The translations under genes were made by a program, and so were the position numbers. A stretch of 64,000 nucleotides of DNA from positions 124,001 through 188,000 of the forward strand of contig NZ_QFZK01000001.1 in the NCBI RefSeq assembly GCF_003415675.1, read 5' to 3'. This document shows, in pieces, positions 44,734 through 53,847 of the stretch. A model generated the notes under the pieces. The model had not been told where the DNA came from. It searched no databases and was given only the letters and a program-made list of their open reading frames with translations. Origin of the DNA: Rhodoferax lacus (GTDB lineage Bacteria > Pseudomonadota > Gammaproteobacteria > Burkholderiales > Burkholderiaceae_C). Within the stretch, counting starts at the first letter, position 1; every line of letters starts with the position of its first letter.

Positions 44734-46767
44734 TTATGCTGACATGCCCTGGTGCCGCAGCAAGGCGTCCAGATTGGGCTCGCGGCCGCGGAAAGCCTTG
44801 AAGGATTCCATGGCCGGACGGCTGCCGCCGGCTTCCAGAATGGACTGGCGGTAACGGGCGCCGGTTTCCACGCTGGGTGTACCGTCCGCTGCTGCGGTTT
44901 CTTCAAAGGCAGCATAGGCATCGGCGCTGAGCACCTCGGCCCATTTGTAGCTGTAGTAGCCCGCCGCGTAGCCGCCGGCAAAGATGTGGCTGAAGGTGTG
45001 CGGCGTGCGGCTCCAGGCCGGAGACGACACCACCGCCACTTCCTTGCGCACTGCGGCCAGCAGGGGCATGAAGTCCTGTGCCGGGTCATGCGCGCTGTGC
45101 AGCAGCATGTCAAACAGCGAGAACTCGATCTGGCGCAGGGTCTGCAGGCCGCTCTGGAAATTGCGTGCGGCCAGCATCTTGTCAAACAGTTCGCGGGGCA
45201 GGGGCGCGCCGGTTTCCACGTGTGACGTCATGTGCTGCAGCACGCTCCACTCCCAGCAGAAGTTCTCCATGAACTGGCTGGGCAGCTCCACCGCGTCCCA
45301 CTCCACGCCGCTGATGCCCGAGACATCGTGCTCGCTGACCTGGGTGAGCATGTGGTGCAGGCCGTGGCCGAATTCGTGGAACAGGGTGGTGACGTCATCG
45401 TGCGTGAGCAGGGCTGGCCGGCCATCCACACCGTCGGCAAAGTTGCACACCAGGTGCGCCACCGGGGTTTGCAGGGCTCCGGTGTCGGGGCGCTGCCAGC
45501 GGCCGCGCACATCATCCATCCAGGCGCCGCCGCGTTTGCCGGTGCGTGCACTCGGGTCCAGGTAGAACTGGCCTATGAGCTGGCCCGCGCGCTCAATGCG
45601 GTAGAAGTGCACGCCGGGGTTCCAGACCGGGGCCTGGTCGGGGTGGATGGCCACGTCGAACAGGGTCTCCACAATCTTGAACAGGCCGGCCAGCACCTTG
45701 GGCGCGGTGAAGTACTGTTTGACTTCCTGCTCGCTGAAGGCGTAGCGCGCCTCCTTGAGCTTTTCGCTGATAAAAGGCAGGTCCCAGGGCTGTGGGTCAG
45801 AGATACCCAGGTGATCGCGGGCGAAGGCGCGCAGGTCGGCCAGGTCTTTTTCGGCAAAGGGCTTGGCACGCGCGGCCAGGTCGCGCAAAAAGGTGGTGAC
45901 GGCTTCGGGTGACTGCGCCATCTTGGGCACCAGGGAGACTTGGGCAAAGTTGTCGTAACCCAGCAGTTGTGCTTCTTCCTGGCGCAGGGCCAGGATGTCG
46001 CGGATCAGGGCGCTGTTGTCAAACTTGCGCGACTCCGGGGCGGCCTGGTCGGAGCTGCGGGTGACATAGGCGCGGTACATGATTTCGCGCAGGGCGCTGC
46101 TCTTGGCAAACTGCATCACCGGCAGGTAGCAGGGCATCTTCAGGCTGAGCTTGAAGTAGCCGGGTTTGCCGTCTGCCTGGGCCGCCGCCTGGGCGGTGTG
46201 CTTCACATCTTCGGGGATGCCGTCTACTTCAGCCTCGGAGGCGTAGTAGGCAAAGGCGTCGGTGGCGTCCAGCGTGTTTTCGCTGAACTTCTGGCTGAGC
46301 GCGGCCTGCTTTTCCTGGATCTCGGCGAAGCGGGTGCGGGCCGTGCCGCTCAGGTCGGCGCCACCGAGCACGAAGTTGCGCATGGCGTTTTTGTGGGCCT
46401 GGCGCTGCTCGGTGTTGAGCTGGCCCACGTCCATGGCTTTGTACTTGGCGTACAGGCGCTCATCGGCGCCCAGGCGGGTCCAGAACTCGGTGACACGGGG
46501 CAGGGCGGCGTTGTAGGCAGCACGCAGCTCCGTGGAGTCTGCCACGCTGTTGAGGTGGTTGACGGCACCCCAGGCCATGCCGAGCTTTTCGGTTGCGACA
46601 TCGAGCACGCGTGCAACCGCCGTCCACTCGGCCGGGAAACTGTCCGCGGTGACAGTGGCCAGCGCGCCTTCGGCCTGTTCCAGCAAAGCATCAATGGCCT
46701 CTGGCACATGCTCGGGGTGGATCTGGTCGAAGAGGGGCAGGGTGTCAAAACGCAGCAGTGGATTCAT
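44734..46767 (-). CDS. prlC: Oligopeptidase A (M3 metallopeptidase)
   Basis: Zinc peptidase that degrades short peptides and signal-peptide fragments in the cytoplasm. It has 677 residues. The zinc motif HEFGHGLHH starts at His464 and the third ligand follows in GVEWDAVELPSQFMENFCWE. The start MNPLLRFDTLPLFDQIHPEHV is typical of PrlC. The ATG at 46767 is chosen; upstream in-frame codons belong to folD. It is 64 bp downstream of folD. Confidence 0.95.
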   Translation of the reverse strand: MNPLLRFDTLPLFDQIHPEHVPEAIDALLEQAEGALATVTADSFPAEWTAVARVLDVATEKLGMAWGAVNHLNSVADSTELRAAYNAALPRVTEFWTRLGADERLYAKYKAMDVGQLNTEQRQAHKNAMRNFVLGGADLSGTARTRFAEIQEKQAALSQKFSENTLDATDAFAYYASEAEVDGIPEDVKHTAQAAAQADGKPGYFKLSLKMPCYLPVMQFAKSSALREIMYRAYVTRSSDQAAPESRKFDNSALIRDILALRQEEAQLLGYDNFAQVSLVPKMAQSPEAVTTFLRDLAARAKPFAEKDLADLRAFARDHLGISDPQPWDLPFISEKLKEARYAFSEQEVKQYFTAPKVLAGLFKIVETLFDVAIHPDQAPVWNPGVHFYRIERAGQLIGQFYLDPSARTGKRGGAWMDDVRGRWQRPDTGALQTPVAHLVCNFADGVDGRPALLTHDDVTTLFHEFGHGLHHMLTQVSEHDVSGISGVEWDAVELPSQFMENFCWEWSVLQHMTSHVETGAPLPRELFDKMLAARNFQSGLQTLRQIEFSLFDMLLHSAHDPAQDFMPLLAAVRKEVAVVSSPAWSRTPHTFSHIFAGGYAAGYYSYKWAEVLSADAYAAFEETAAADGTPSVETGARYRQSILEAGGSRPAMESFKAFRGREPNLDALLRHQGMSA

Positions 46768-46831
46768 GGGGCCTAAAGGGGGGTTGTTGCAAAGAAATTG
46801 CTTGGGTATGTATTTGGGGACGGGGCCGTGC

Positions 46832-47713
46832 TTATGCAAGGCCCTGGGCTGCGGCTTCGCGCTCGGCCGCTTCCACCGTATTGACCAGCAGCATGGCAAT
46901 GGTCATGGGGCCGACACCACCGGGAACCGGGGTGATGGCGCCTGCCACCTGGCTGACGCCGGCGTAGTCCACATCGCCGCAAAGCTTGCCAGCGTCATTG
47001 CGGTTCATGCCCACGTCGAGCACGATGGCGCCGGGCTTGACCATGTCAGCCGTCAGCACATTGCGCTTGCCCACAGCCGCCACAATCACGTCGGCCTGCA
47101 GCGTCATGGCCTTGAGGTCCGCCGTGGCACTGTGGCAGATGGTGACGGTGGCGTTTTGCGCCAGCAGCATCATGGCCATGGGCTTGCCCACGATGTTGCT
47201 GCGGCCGATCACCACGGCGTGCTTGCCGCGCAGGTTATAGCCAATGGACTCCAGCATCTTCATGCAGCCATACGGCGTGCAAGGCCAGAAGCCTGGCTGG
47301 CCGACCATCAGCGCACCGGCGCTGGAGACATGGAAGCCGTCCACATCCTTGGCAGGCGAAATGGCTTCAATCACCTTGTGCGCGTCAATGTGGGCGGGCA
47401 CCGGCAGCTGCACCAGGATGCCGTGGATGCTTTTGTCATTGTTGAGGGCATCAATGCGGGCCAGCAGCTCGGCTTCCGTCATGGTGGCGGGGTAGCGCTC
47501 CAGCACCGAGTGCAGACCCGCATCGCCACAGGCCTTGACCTTGTTGCGCACATACACCTCGGAGGCCGGGTTCTCGCCCACCAGCACCACGGCCAGGCCG
47601 GGGGTGAGGCCGCGGGCGCTCAGCAGCGCAGTGCGACGTGCCACATCCGCACGGGTGTGGGCGGCCAGGGCGTTGCCGTCGATGATGGTTGCGGGGTGCG
47701 TTGTTGCAGGCAT
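46832..47713 (-). CDS. folD: Methylenetetrahydrofolate dehydrogenase/cyclohydrolase
   Basis: Bifunctional enzyme of one-carbon metabolism, 293 residues. The [13 protein letters not shown] segment holds the catalytic lysine, QLPVPAHID and [10 protein letters not shown] follow, and the NADP site is [18 protein letters not shown]. The signature [15 protein letters not shown] is near the C-terminus. The ATG at 47713 is used. A terminator-like hairpin separates it from the upstream response-regulator gene. Confidence 0.96.
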   Translation of the reverse strand: MPATTHPATIIDGNALAAHTRADVARRTALLSARGLTPGLAVVLVGENPASEVYVRNKVKACGDAGLHSVLERYPATMTEAELLARIDALNNDKSIHGILVQLPVPAHIDAHKVIEAISPAKDVDGFHVSSAGALMVGQPGFWPCTPYGCMKMLESIGYNLRGKHAVVIGRSNIVGKPMAMMLLAQNATVTICHSATADLKAMTLQADVIVAAVGKRNVLTADMVKPGAIVLDVGMNRNDAGKLCGDVDYAGVSQVAGAITPVPGGVGPMTIAMLLVNTVEAAEREAAAQGLA

Positions 47714-47730
47714 GCTGTGGATCTCCGGTA

Positions 47731-47763
47731 ATGAAAATGCCCGCAGCTTCGCAGGTGCGGGCA
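47731..47763 (-). terminator. Terminator after the response-regulator gene
   Basis: TGCCCGCA (on the minus strand 47763-47756) pairs perfectly with TGCGGGCA (47745-47738) and is followed on that strand by TTTTCAT. It separates the two-component genes from folD. Confidence 0.6.
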
Positions 47764-47786
47764 AGGGGCTTAAATGAGGTTGAGAT

Positions 47787-48413
47787 TCAAACTTTGGGAG
47801 CGTTTTGCCCAAGGGCAATCTTGAGCAGATCGGCCACGGTGTTGGCGCTGAGCTTTTCCATGATGTTGGCGCGGTGCGCTTCCACGGTCTTGATGCTGAT
47901 GCCCAGATCGTCGGCAATCTGCTTGTTCAGGCGACCGGCCACGATGCGCTCGAGCACCTGCGACTCGCGCAGCGTCAGTTTGGAGAGCAGGGCGTCGCGG
48001 TTGATGGCGAGCTGGTAATCAGAGAAAGAATCCTTGGCGTGGTCCAGCATGCGCTCCACCAGGCTGACCAGTTGGTCTTCCTTGAAGGGCTTCTGGATGA
48101 AGTCCATGGCGCCCTTCTTCATGGTGTCCACCGCCATGGGCACGTCGCCGTGGCCGGTGATGAAGACGATGGGGAGGGGCGAGCGGCCTTCGATCAGGCG
48201 GTTTTGCAGCTCCAGCCCTGTCATGCCGCCCATGCGGATATCGGCAATCAGGCAGGCGACTTCGCGGGCGTCGTAGCGGCTGAGAAAAGACTCGGCAGAA
48301 TCGAAGCAGCGCACCCGGTAGCCCTTGCCTTCCAGCAGCCACTGCAGGGAATCACGCACGGCCTCGTCGTCATCGACGACGTAGACCGTCCCTTTTTTTG
48401 GTATCAGGCTCAT
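47787..48413 (-). CDS. FixJ-type response regulator
   Basis: A 208-residue two-component regulator. The receiver domain has the acidic pocket DDDEA (14-18), phospho-acceptor Asp58 ([10 protein letters not shown]) and the Lys of DFIQKPF. The C-terminal LuxR/FixJ HTH has [43 protein letters not shown]. It lies 16 bp downstream of the PAS histidine kinase, its probable partner. It is likely a transcription factor; the neighbouring pyruvate dehydrogenase operon is an obvious candidate target (inference). Confidence 0.93.
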   Translation of the reverse strand: MSLIPKKGTVYVVDDDEAVRDSLQWLLEGKGYRVRCFDSAESFLSRYDAREVACLIADIRMGGMTGLELQNRLIEGRSPLPIVFITGHGDVPMAVDTMKKGAMDFIQKPFKEDQLVSLVERMLDHAKDSFSDYQLAINRDALLSKLTLRESQVLERIVAGRLNKQIADDLGISIKTVEAHRANIMEKLSANTVADLLKIALGQNAPKV

Positions 48414-48429
48414 TCAATTATCCAGACGA

Positions 48430-50958
48430 TTATGTGCTTGGGGATGGCGCTTCAAGTGCGAGTGTGCCGATGTCAGCGACAGGAATCCAGAAGGAAAACC
48501 GGCAACCTGCCACCTCGGCGCCATTGTAGATGTTCTCGGCAGTCATCCGTCCCAGGTGCGATTCGACGATGGACCGGCACAAAGACAGGCCAATGCCCAT
48601 GCCGTCTGCTTTGGTGGAGAAGAAGGCCTCATACAGGCGCGCCATGACCTCGGGTGCCAGCCCCTTGCCGGAGTCGCGCACCGAGAAGTCGATGGCTGAC
48701 TGGCCTTCGATGCGGGTGGGCACCACGCGCAGTTCCACCAGCCGCTGCGCCGTGGGGCGCTGTGCGGTGTCGATGGACTCGGCCGCATTGCGCAGCAGGT
48801 TGACCAGCACCTGTTCGATCAGGATGGGGTCTACCAGCATGGTGGGCAGTCGCGCGGCCACATAGTGGTTGAGCCGCACATTGCGCCGGCGCAGTTCGAT
48901 GTCGGCCAGCTCGATGGCTTCGCTGACCATGACACTGACGTCCGAGGGCGTGCGGTTGGGTTCGCTGCGTTTTACAAAGGAGCGTATGCGCTGGATGATC
49001 TGGCCGGCGCGCTGGGCCTGGCGCGCGGTCTTGTCCAGGGCGCCCAGCAGGTCTTCCTCGGTGATCTGCTTGGACTTGATGCGCGAGACCATGCCGTTGC
49101 AATAGTTGTTGATGGCGGTGAGCGGCTGGTTGAGCTCATGGGCCACGCTGGAGGCCATCTCGCCCATGGTGATCAGGCGGCTGGAGTTGGCTGCGCGCTC
49201 GGACTGGGTGGCGGCCTGCTCTTCGGCCAGGCGCCGGCTGGTGATGTCGGTGGCAATCACCATTTGCGCCAGGCGCCCGTCCACCCAGCTCAGGTAGCGG
49301 GTGCGCACCTCGAGCCACTTGCCCAGGGCGCTGTCATAGATTTCGCCACTCTCGGTTTCGGTGTCGGCAATGGCGTCGGTGGGCAGGCCGGCCAGCGAGT
49401 CCACGCTGTCGTCAGAGTCGTCGGTGGTGGGGCTGCTGGGCACACCGGCCTCGGCCACGAGTTGCAGGTGGCCATTGGCCTGGGTGCCAAACCACTGGCG
49501 GTAGAGTTTGTTGGCAAACAGCAGTTCGTCGCTGCCCAGGGGCGCCACCGAGATGGAGGCGTCCAGCGCCTCCAGCACGGCGGTAAAGCGCTGGTGCGAG
49601 GCCGAGAGCTGTTCGCGCACACGGTTGGGCTCGGTGATGTCGGTCATGGAGGTGACCCAGCCGGTTTGCGTGCCCATGGCGTCAATCAGGGGGGCCACAT
49701 ACAGGCGTGCATCAAAGGTGCTGCCATCGCGGCGCTTGACGCGCACCTGAAAGCCGCCCGGCGTGAATTTGCCGGAGAGCTCTTCCTCCAGCTTGGAGGC
49801 CAACAGTTCGCGATCCGACTCGGGCCAGTAGGGGAAGGGCGCAGAGCTGCCGATCAGCTCGGACTCGTGCCAGCCCGTCATCTGGCAGAAGGCCGCGTTC
49901 ACATAGGTGATGCGGCCCTGCAAGTCCATGGCACGCATGCCGGTGAGCATGGAGTTTTCCATGGCGCGGCGGAAGTTGGTTTCGGCCACCAGCGCCTGCT
50001 GCGCCTGCAGCCGCCTGCGCGTATGGCGCCAGTTGGCGATCAGCATCCAGGCAGTCATCACGCTCAGGGTGCCCACCAGCCAGAACAGGCCGCTGCCAAT
50101 CACGCCCAGCGAGGCGCGGTAGGCCTGGCCACGCACCAGCAGGCCGCTGCCCACAGGAGACACCGGCATGGAGTAGGCGTTGTTGCGGGTGGTCCAGGGC
50201 AACCAGTAGCTCGACACTTTGCGGGTTGGGATGACGGTGCCGGCCAGCAGCGCGCCATTGGCGTCCAGCAGCGAGATGGCATAGCGGGCAGTGACTTCGT
50301 CGGGCACGCCGTAACGGTACAGGCCATCCACCGACAGTTCAGCCAACAGCACGCCAGAGAAGCGGTTGCGCTCGTTGAGGGGAAAGTAGATTTGCATCAG
50401 TGGCGCAAATTCACTGTCGCGCAGGCGCTGCAGATAGATCGGCTGGTTGCTGAGTTTGGCGCTGGCATAGGCCCTGTCATTTTCCAGATGCGGTGACTGG
50501 TCAGCCGGTGCGCGGGAGACAGCTGCCGGATGAATCGCCGTGCCGGTACCTACACGCACGCGGTGCCGCTCGTCGATCCAGGCCAGGCCCTGAATCTCCG
50601 GGTACTGGTTGAGCATGGACGCAGCGCGCGACCGAAAGTCTTCGATGTCCAGCTCGCGGTTGGAGACTTCGCGGGCCAGGCGGGTGAGTTGTTCCTGGCG
50701 TTCCAGCAGGCGCAGGCGCTGTTGGGTGTACTCCACATCGCGCTGCACCGCCTCTTGCTCGCGGTCGAATTCCTCAGCACGCAGGTAGCCGAAAGCGGTC
50801 ACGATGGCTGCAAAAAACAGCAGCACAGCGACCAGCGGCGCCAACATGGCCAGCCGGTCCTGGCGGTGCGGGTGCTGGCGCTTCCACCAGTGCTTGGCTT
50901 GCTCAACCGGGGGCAGCGACAGGGCACTGGGCAGGGAAATCAGGTCGGTCAGGGGCAT
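48430..50958 (-). CDS. PAS-domain sensor histidine kinase
   Basis: An 842-residue membrane sensor. TM1 is near 45-62 (LAPLVAVLLFFAAIVTAFGYL), a periplasmic sensor region of about 220 residues follows, and TM2 is VIGSGLFWLVGTLSVMTAWMLI. A PAS domain (FRRAMENSMLTGMRAMDLQG) and a second PAS-like region precede the kinase. The H-box His607 lies in SSVAHELNQPLTAINNY, the N-box in QVLVNLLRNAAES, and the glycine boxes in RDSGKGLAPEV and GMGIGLSLCRSIVESH. The ATG at 50958 is chosen over a GTG 18 nt upstream. It is paired with the FixJ-type regulator and divergent from aceE. Confidence 0.9.
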   Translation of the reverse strand: MPLTDLISLPSALSLPPVEQAKHWWKRQHPHRQDRLAMLAPLVAVLLFFAAIVTAFGYLRAEEFDREQEAVQRDVEYTQQRLRLLERQEQLTRLAREVSNRELDIEDFRSRAASMLNQYPEIQGLAWIDERHRVRVGTGTAIHPAAVSRAPADQSPHLENDRAYASAKLSNQPIYLQRLRDSEFAPLMQIYFPLNERNRFSGVLLAELSVDGLYRYGVPDEVTARYAISLLDANGALLAGTVIPTRKVSSYWLPWTTRNNAYSMPVSPVGSGLLVRGQAYRASLGVIGSGLFWLVGTLSVMTAWMLIANWRHTRRRLQAQQALVAETNFRRAMENSMLTGMRAMDLQGRITYVNAAFCQMTGWHESELIGSSAPFPYWPESDRELLASKLEEELSGKFTPGGFQVRVKRRDGSTFDARLYVAPLIDAMGTQTGWVTSMTDITEPNRVREQLSASHQRFTAVLEALDASISVAPLGSDELLFANKLYRQWFGTQANGHLQLVAEAGVPSSPTTDDSDDSVDSLAGLPTDAIADTETESGEIYDSALGKWLEVRTRYLSWVDGRLAQMVIATDITSRRLAEEQAATQSERAANSSRLITMGEMASSVAHELNQPLTAINNYCNGMVSRIKSKQITEEDLLGALDKTARQAQRAGQIIQRIRSFVKRSEPNRTPSDVSVMVSEAIELADIELRRRNVRLNHYVAARLPTMLVDPILIEQVLVNLLRNAAESIDTAQRPTAQRLVELRVVPTRIEGQSAIDFSVRDSGKGLAPEVMARLYEAFFSTKADGMGIGLSLCRSIVESHLGRMTAENIYNGAEVAGCRFSFWIPVADIGTLALEAPSPST

Positions 50959-51001
50959 GCCTTGAGTGTAGGCCACGGCCTATGCTGCACTGCGCTAAAA
51001 T

Positions 51002-51018
51002 TTCATAATATGAATTCA
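51002..51018. promoter_or_regulatory. Palindromic motif upstream of aceE
   Basis: TTCATAATATGAA (51002-51014) is a perfect 6-1-6 palindrome in the 168-bp gap between the histidine kinase gene and aceE. The extended sequence TCATAATATGAATTCA recurs with one inserted T upstream of prpE. It could be an operator or AT-rich promoter sequence. Confidence 0.4.
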
Positions 51019-51126
51019 ATAAGCACTACTTGAAATTCCAAATAAAATATGAGAAACTTCGTCGGTCGAATGCGAGGCGTACTAAATTACGTTCGCGACA
51101 CCCCTATAAGTAACCAGGAGACAAGA

Positions 51127-53829
51127 ATGTCAGCAGTTCCCCAAAGCCCCGCGAGCAGCCAAGACGCAGACAGCCAGGAGACCCGTGAATGGATGGATGC
51201 GTTGTCCGCTGTGATAGAAAAAGAAGGCCCTGAGCGCGCGCACTACCTGCTGGAGCAACTGCTCTCGCATGCGCGCCAGAACAGCCTGGACATGCCGTTT
51301 TCGGCCAACACCGCCTACGTCAACACGATCGAGAAAGACCAGGAAGAAATCTGTCCCGGCAACATCGAGATTGAAGAACGTTTGCGCGCCTACATGCGCT
51401 GGAACGCCATGGCCATGGTGGTCAAGGCCAACCGCCACCACCCCATTGACGGCGGTGACCTGGGCGGCCACATCGGCTCGTTTGCCTCGCTGGCCCATAT
51501 GTTTGGTGCCGGCTTCAACCACTTCTGGCATGCCGAGAGTGAGAACCACGGCGGCGACTGCCTCTACATCCAGGGCCACGTGTCGCCCGGCGTGTATGCC
51601 CGCGCCTACATGGAAGGCCGCCTGACGGAAGAGCAGTTGCTCAACTTCCGCCAGGAAACCGGTGGCAAGGGCCTGTCGAGCTACCCGCACCCCAAGCTGA
51701 TGCCCGAGTTCTGGCAGTTCCCCACGGTGTCCATGGGTCTGGGCCCGTTGATGGCCATCTACCAGGCACGCTTCCTGAAGTACCTGCACGCCCGTGGCAT
51801 TGCCAACACCGAGAACCGCAAGGTCTGGGTGTTCTGCGGCGACGGTGAGATGGACGAGGTGGAGTCGCTGGGCGCCATCGGCCTGGCCGCACGCGAGAAG
51901 CTGGACAACCTGGTGTTTGTCATCAACTGCAACCTGCAGCGCCTGGACGGCCCGGTGCGCGGTAACGGCAAGATTGTCCAGGAACTCGAAGGCGAGTTCC
52001 GTGGCTCCGGTTGGAACGTTATCAAGCTGCTGTGGGGCAGCGAGTGGGATCCCCTGCTGGCGCGCGACAAGGACGGTGCCCTGCGCAAGGTCATGATGGA
52101 CACGCTGGACGGCGACTACCAGGCCTTCAAGGCCAATGACGGCGCCTTCGTGCGCAAGAACTTCTTCGGCCGCACGCCCGAGACCCTGGAAATGGTGTCC
52201 AAGATGAGCGACGAAGCCATCTGGGAACTGCGCCGCGGTGGCCATGACCCACAAAAGGTCTATGCGGCTTACGCTGCGGCTGTGAAGCACAAGGGCCAGC
52301 CCACCGTGCTGCTGATCAAGACCGTCAAGGGCTTTGGCATGGGCAAGTCCGGCGAAGGCAAGAACAATGTGCACCAGACCAAGAAGCTGACTGACGAGGA
52401 CATCAAGGCCTTCCGCGACCGCTTCAACATTCCTGTGCCGGACAGCCAGATTGCCGACATTCCCTTCTACAAGCCGGCCGATGACACCCCGGAAATGAAG
52501 TACCTGCACGAGCGCCGCAAGGCCCTGGGCGGCTACCTGCCTCACCGCCGCACCAAGGCCGACGAGAGCTTTACCGTGCCTTCGCTGGACACCTTCAAGT
52601 CGGTCATGGAAGCCACGGCCGAAGGCCGTGAAATCTCCACCACCCAGGCCTATGTGCGTTTCCTGACGCAGCTGCTGCGTGACCAGGCCCTGGGCCCACG
52701 CGTGGTGCCCATTCTGGTGGACGAGGCGCGTACCTTTGGTATGGAAGGCCTGTTCCGCCAGATCGGTATCTACAACCCCGCAGGCCAGCAGTACACCCCG
52801 GTCGACAAAGACCAGGTGATGTACTACAAGGAAGACACCAAGGGCCAGATCCTGCAGGAAGGCATCAACGAAGCCGGCGGCATGGCCAGCTGGATTGCAG
52901 CAGCCACCAGCTACTCCACCAGCAACCGCATCATGGTGCCCTTCTATGTGTACTACTCGATGTTCGGCTTTCAGCGCATTGGCGATCTGGCCTGGGCTGC
53001 GGGCGACATGCAGGCACGCGGCTTCTTGCTCGGCGGCACCTCGGGGCGCACCACGCTCAATGGCGAAGGCCTGCAGCACGAAGACGGCCACAGCCACATC
53101 ATGGCCGGCACCATTCCCAACTGCATCAGCTACGACCCGACCTTTGCCCATGAAGTGGGCGTAATCCTGCACCATGGCCTGAAGCGCATGGTCGAAAAGC
53201 AGGAAAACGTTTTCTACTACCTGACCCTGCTGAACGAAAACTACGCCATGCCCGGCCTGACCGCCGGCACCGAAGAGCAGATCATCAAGGGCATGTACCT
53301 GTGCAAGCCCGGTGACGCCAAGGCCAAGCAGCGTGTACAACTGCTGGGCTCAGGCACCATCCTGCGCGAAAGCATTGCTGCGCAAGAGTTGCTGGAAAAA
53401 GACTGGGGCATTGCTGCCGACGTCTGGAGCTGCCCGAGCTTCAACGAGCTCACCCGCGACGGCCAGGACGCCGAGCGTTGGAACCTGCTGCACCCGCTGG
53501 AGACAGCGCGCGTGTCGTTTGTGGGCCAGCAGCTCGCAGCCCACGCCGGCCCGGTGGTGGCGTCGACCGACTACATGAAGGCCTATGCCGAACAGATTCG
53601 CCCCTTCATCCCTGCAGGACGCGTCTACAAGGTGCTGGGTACCGACGGCTTTGGCCGCAGCGATTTCCGTAGCAAGCTGCGCGAGCACTTCGAGGTGAAC
53701 CGCCACTACATCGTGCTGGCCGCGCTCAAAGCATTGAGCGAAGACGGCAGCGTGCCGGTTGCCAAGGTGGCAGAGGCTATCAAGAAATACGGTATCAATA
53801 CCGACAAGATCAATCCCCTGTACGCCTAA
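51127..53829 (+). CDS. aceE: Pyruvate dehydrogenase E1 component (homodimeric)
   Basis: Thiamine-diphosphate-dependent decarboxylase of the pyruvate dehydrogenase complex, 900 residues. The ThDP motif is CGDGEMDEVESLGAIGLAAREKLDNLVFVINCN. The ANRHHPIDGGDLGGHIGSFAS and HFWHAESENHGGDCLYIQGH segments are diagnostic of the single-chain AceE type. The ATG at 51127 has AGGAG 7 nt upstream. First gene of aceE-aceF-lpdA. The upstream leader of about 150 bp is AT-rich with palindromic sequence. The divergent neighbour is a sensor kinase. Confidence 0.97.
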   Translation: MSAVPQSPASSQDADSQETREWMDALSAVIEKEGPERAHYLLEQLLSHARQNSLDMPFSANTAYVNTIEKDQEEICPGNIEIEERLRAYMRWNAMAMVVKANRHHPIDGGDLGGHIGSFASLAHMFGAGFNHFWHAESENHGGDCLYIQGHVSPGVYARAYMEGRLTEEQLLNFRQETGGKGLSSYPHPKLMPEFWQFPTVSMGLGPLMAIYQARFLKYLHARGIANTENRKVWVFCGDGEMDEVESLGAIGLAAREKLDNLVFVINCNLQRLDGPVRGNGKIVQELEGEFRGSGWNVIKLLWGSEWDPLLARDKDGALRKVMMDTLDGDYQAFKANDGAFVRKNFFGRTPETLEMVSKMSDEAIWELRRGGHDPQKVYAAYAAAVKHKGQPTVLLIKTVKGFGMGKSGEGKNNVHQTKKLTDEDIKAFRDRFNIPVPDSQIADIPFYKPADDTPEMKYLHERRKALGGYLPHRRTKADESFTVPSLDTFKSVMEATAEGREISTTQAYVRFLTQLLRDQALGPRVVPILVDEARTFGMEGLFRQIGIYNPAGQQYTPVDKDQVMYYKEDTKGQILQEGINEAGGMASWIAAATSYSTSNRIMVPFYVYYSMFGFQRIGDLAWAAGDMQARGFLLGGTSGRTTLNGEGLQHEDGHSHIMAGTIPNCISYDPTFAHEVGVILHHGLKRMVEKQENVFYYLTLLNENYAMPGLTAGTEEQIIKGMYLCKPGDAKAKQRVQLLGSGTILRESIAAQELLEKDWGIAADVWSCPSFNELTRDGQDAERWNLLHPLETARVSFVGQQLAAHAGPVVASTDYMKAYAEQIRPFIPAGRVYKVLGTDGFGRSDFRSKLREHFEVNRHYIVLAALKALSEDGSVPVAKVAEAIKKYGINTDKINPLYA

Positions 53830-53847
53830 GCGCTGGAGACAAACAAT

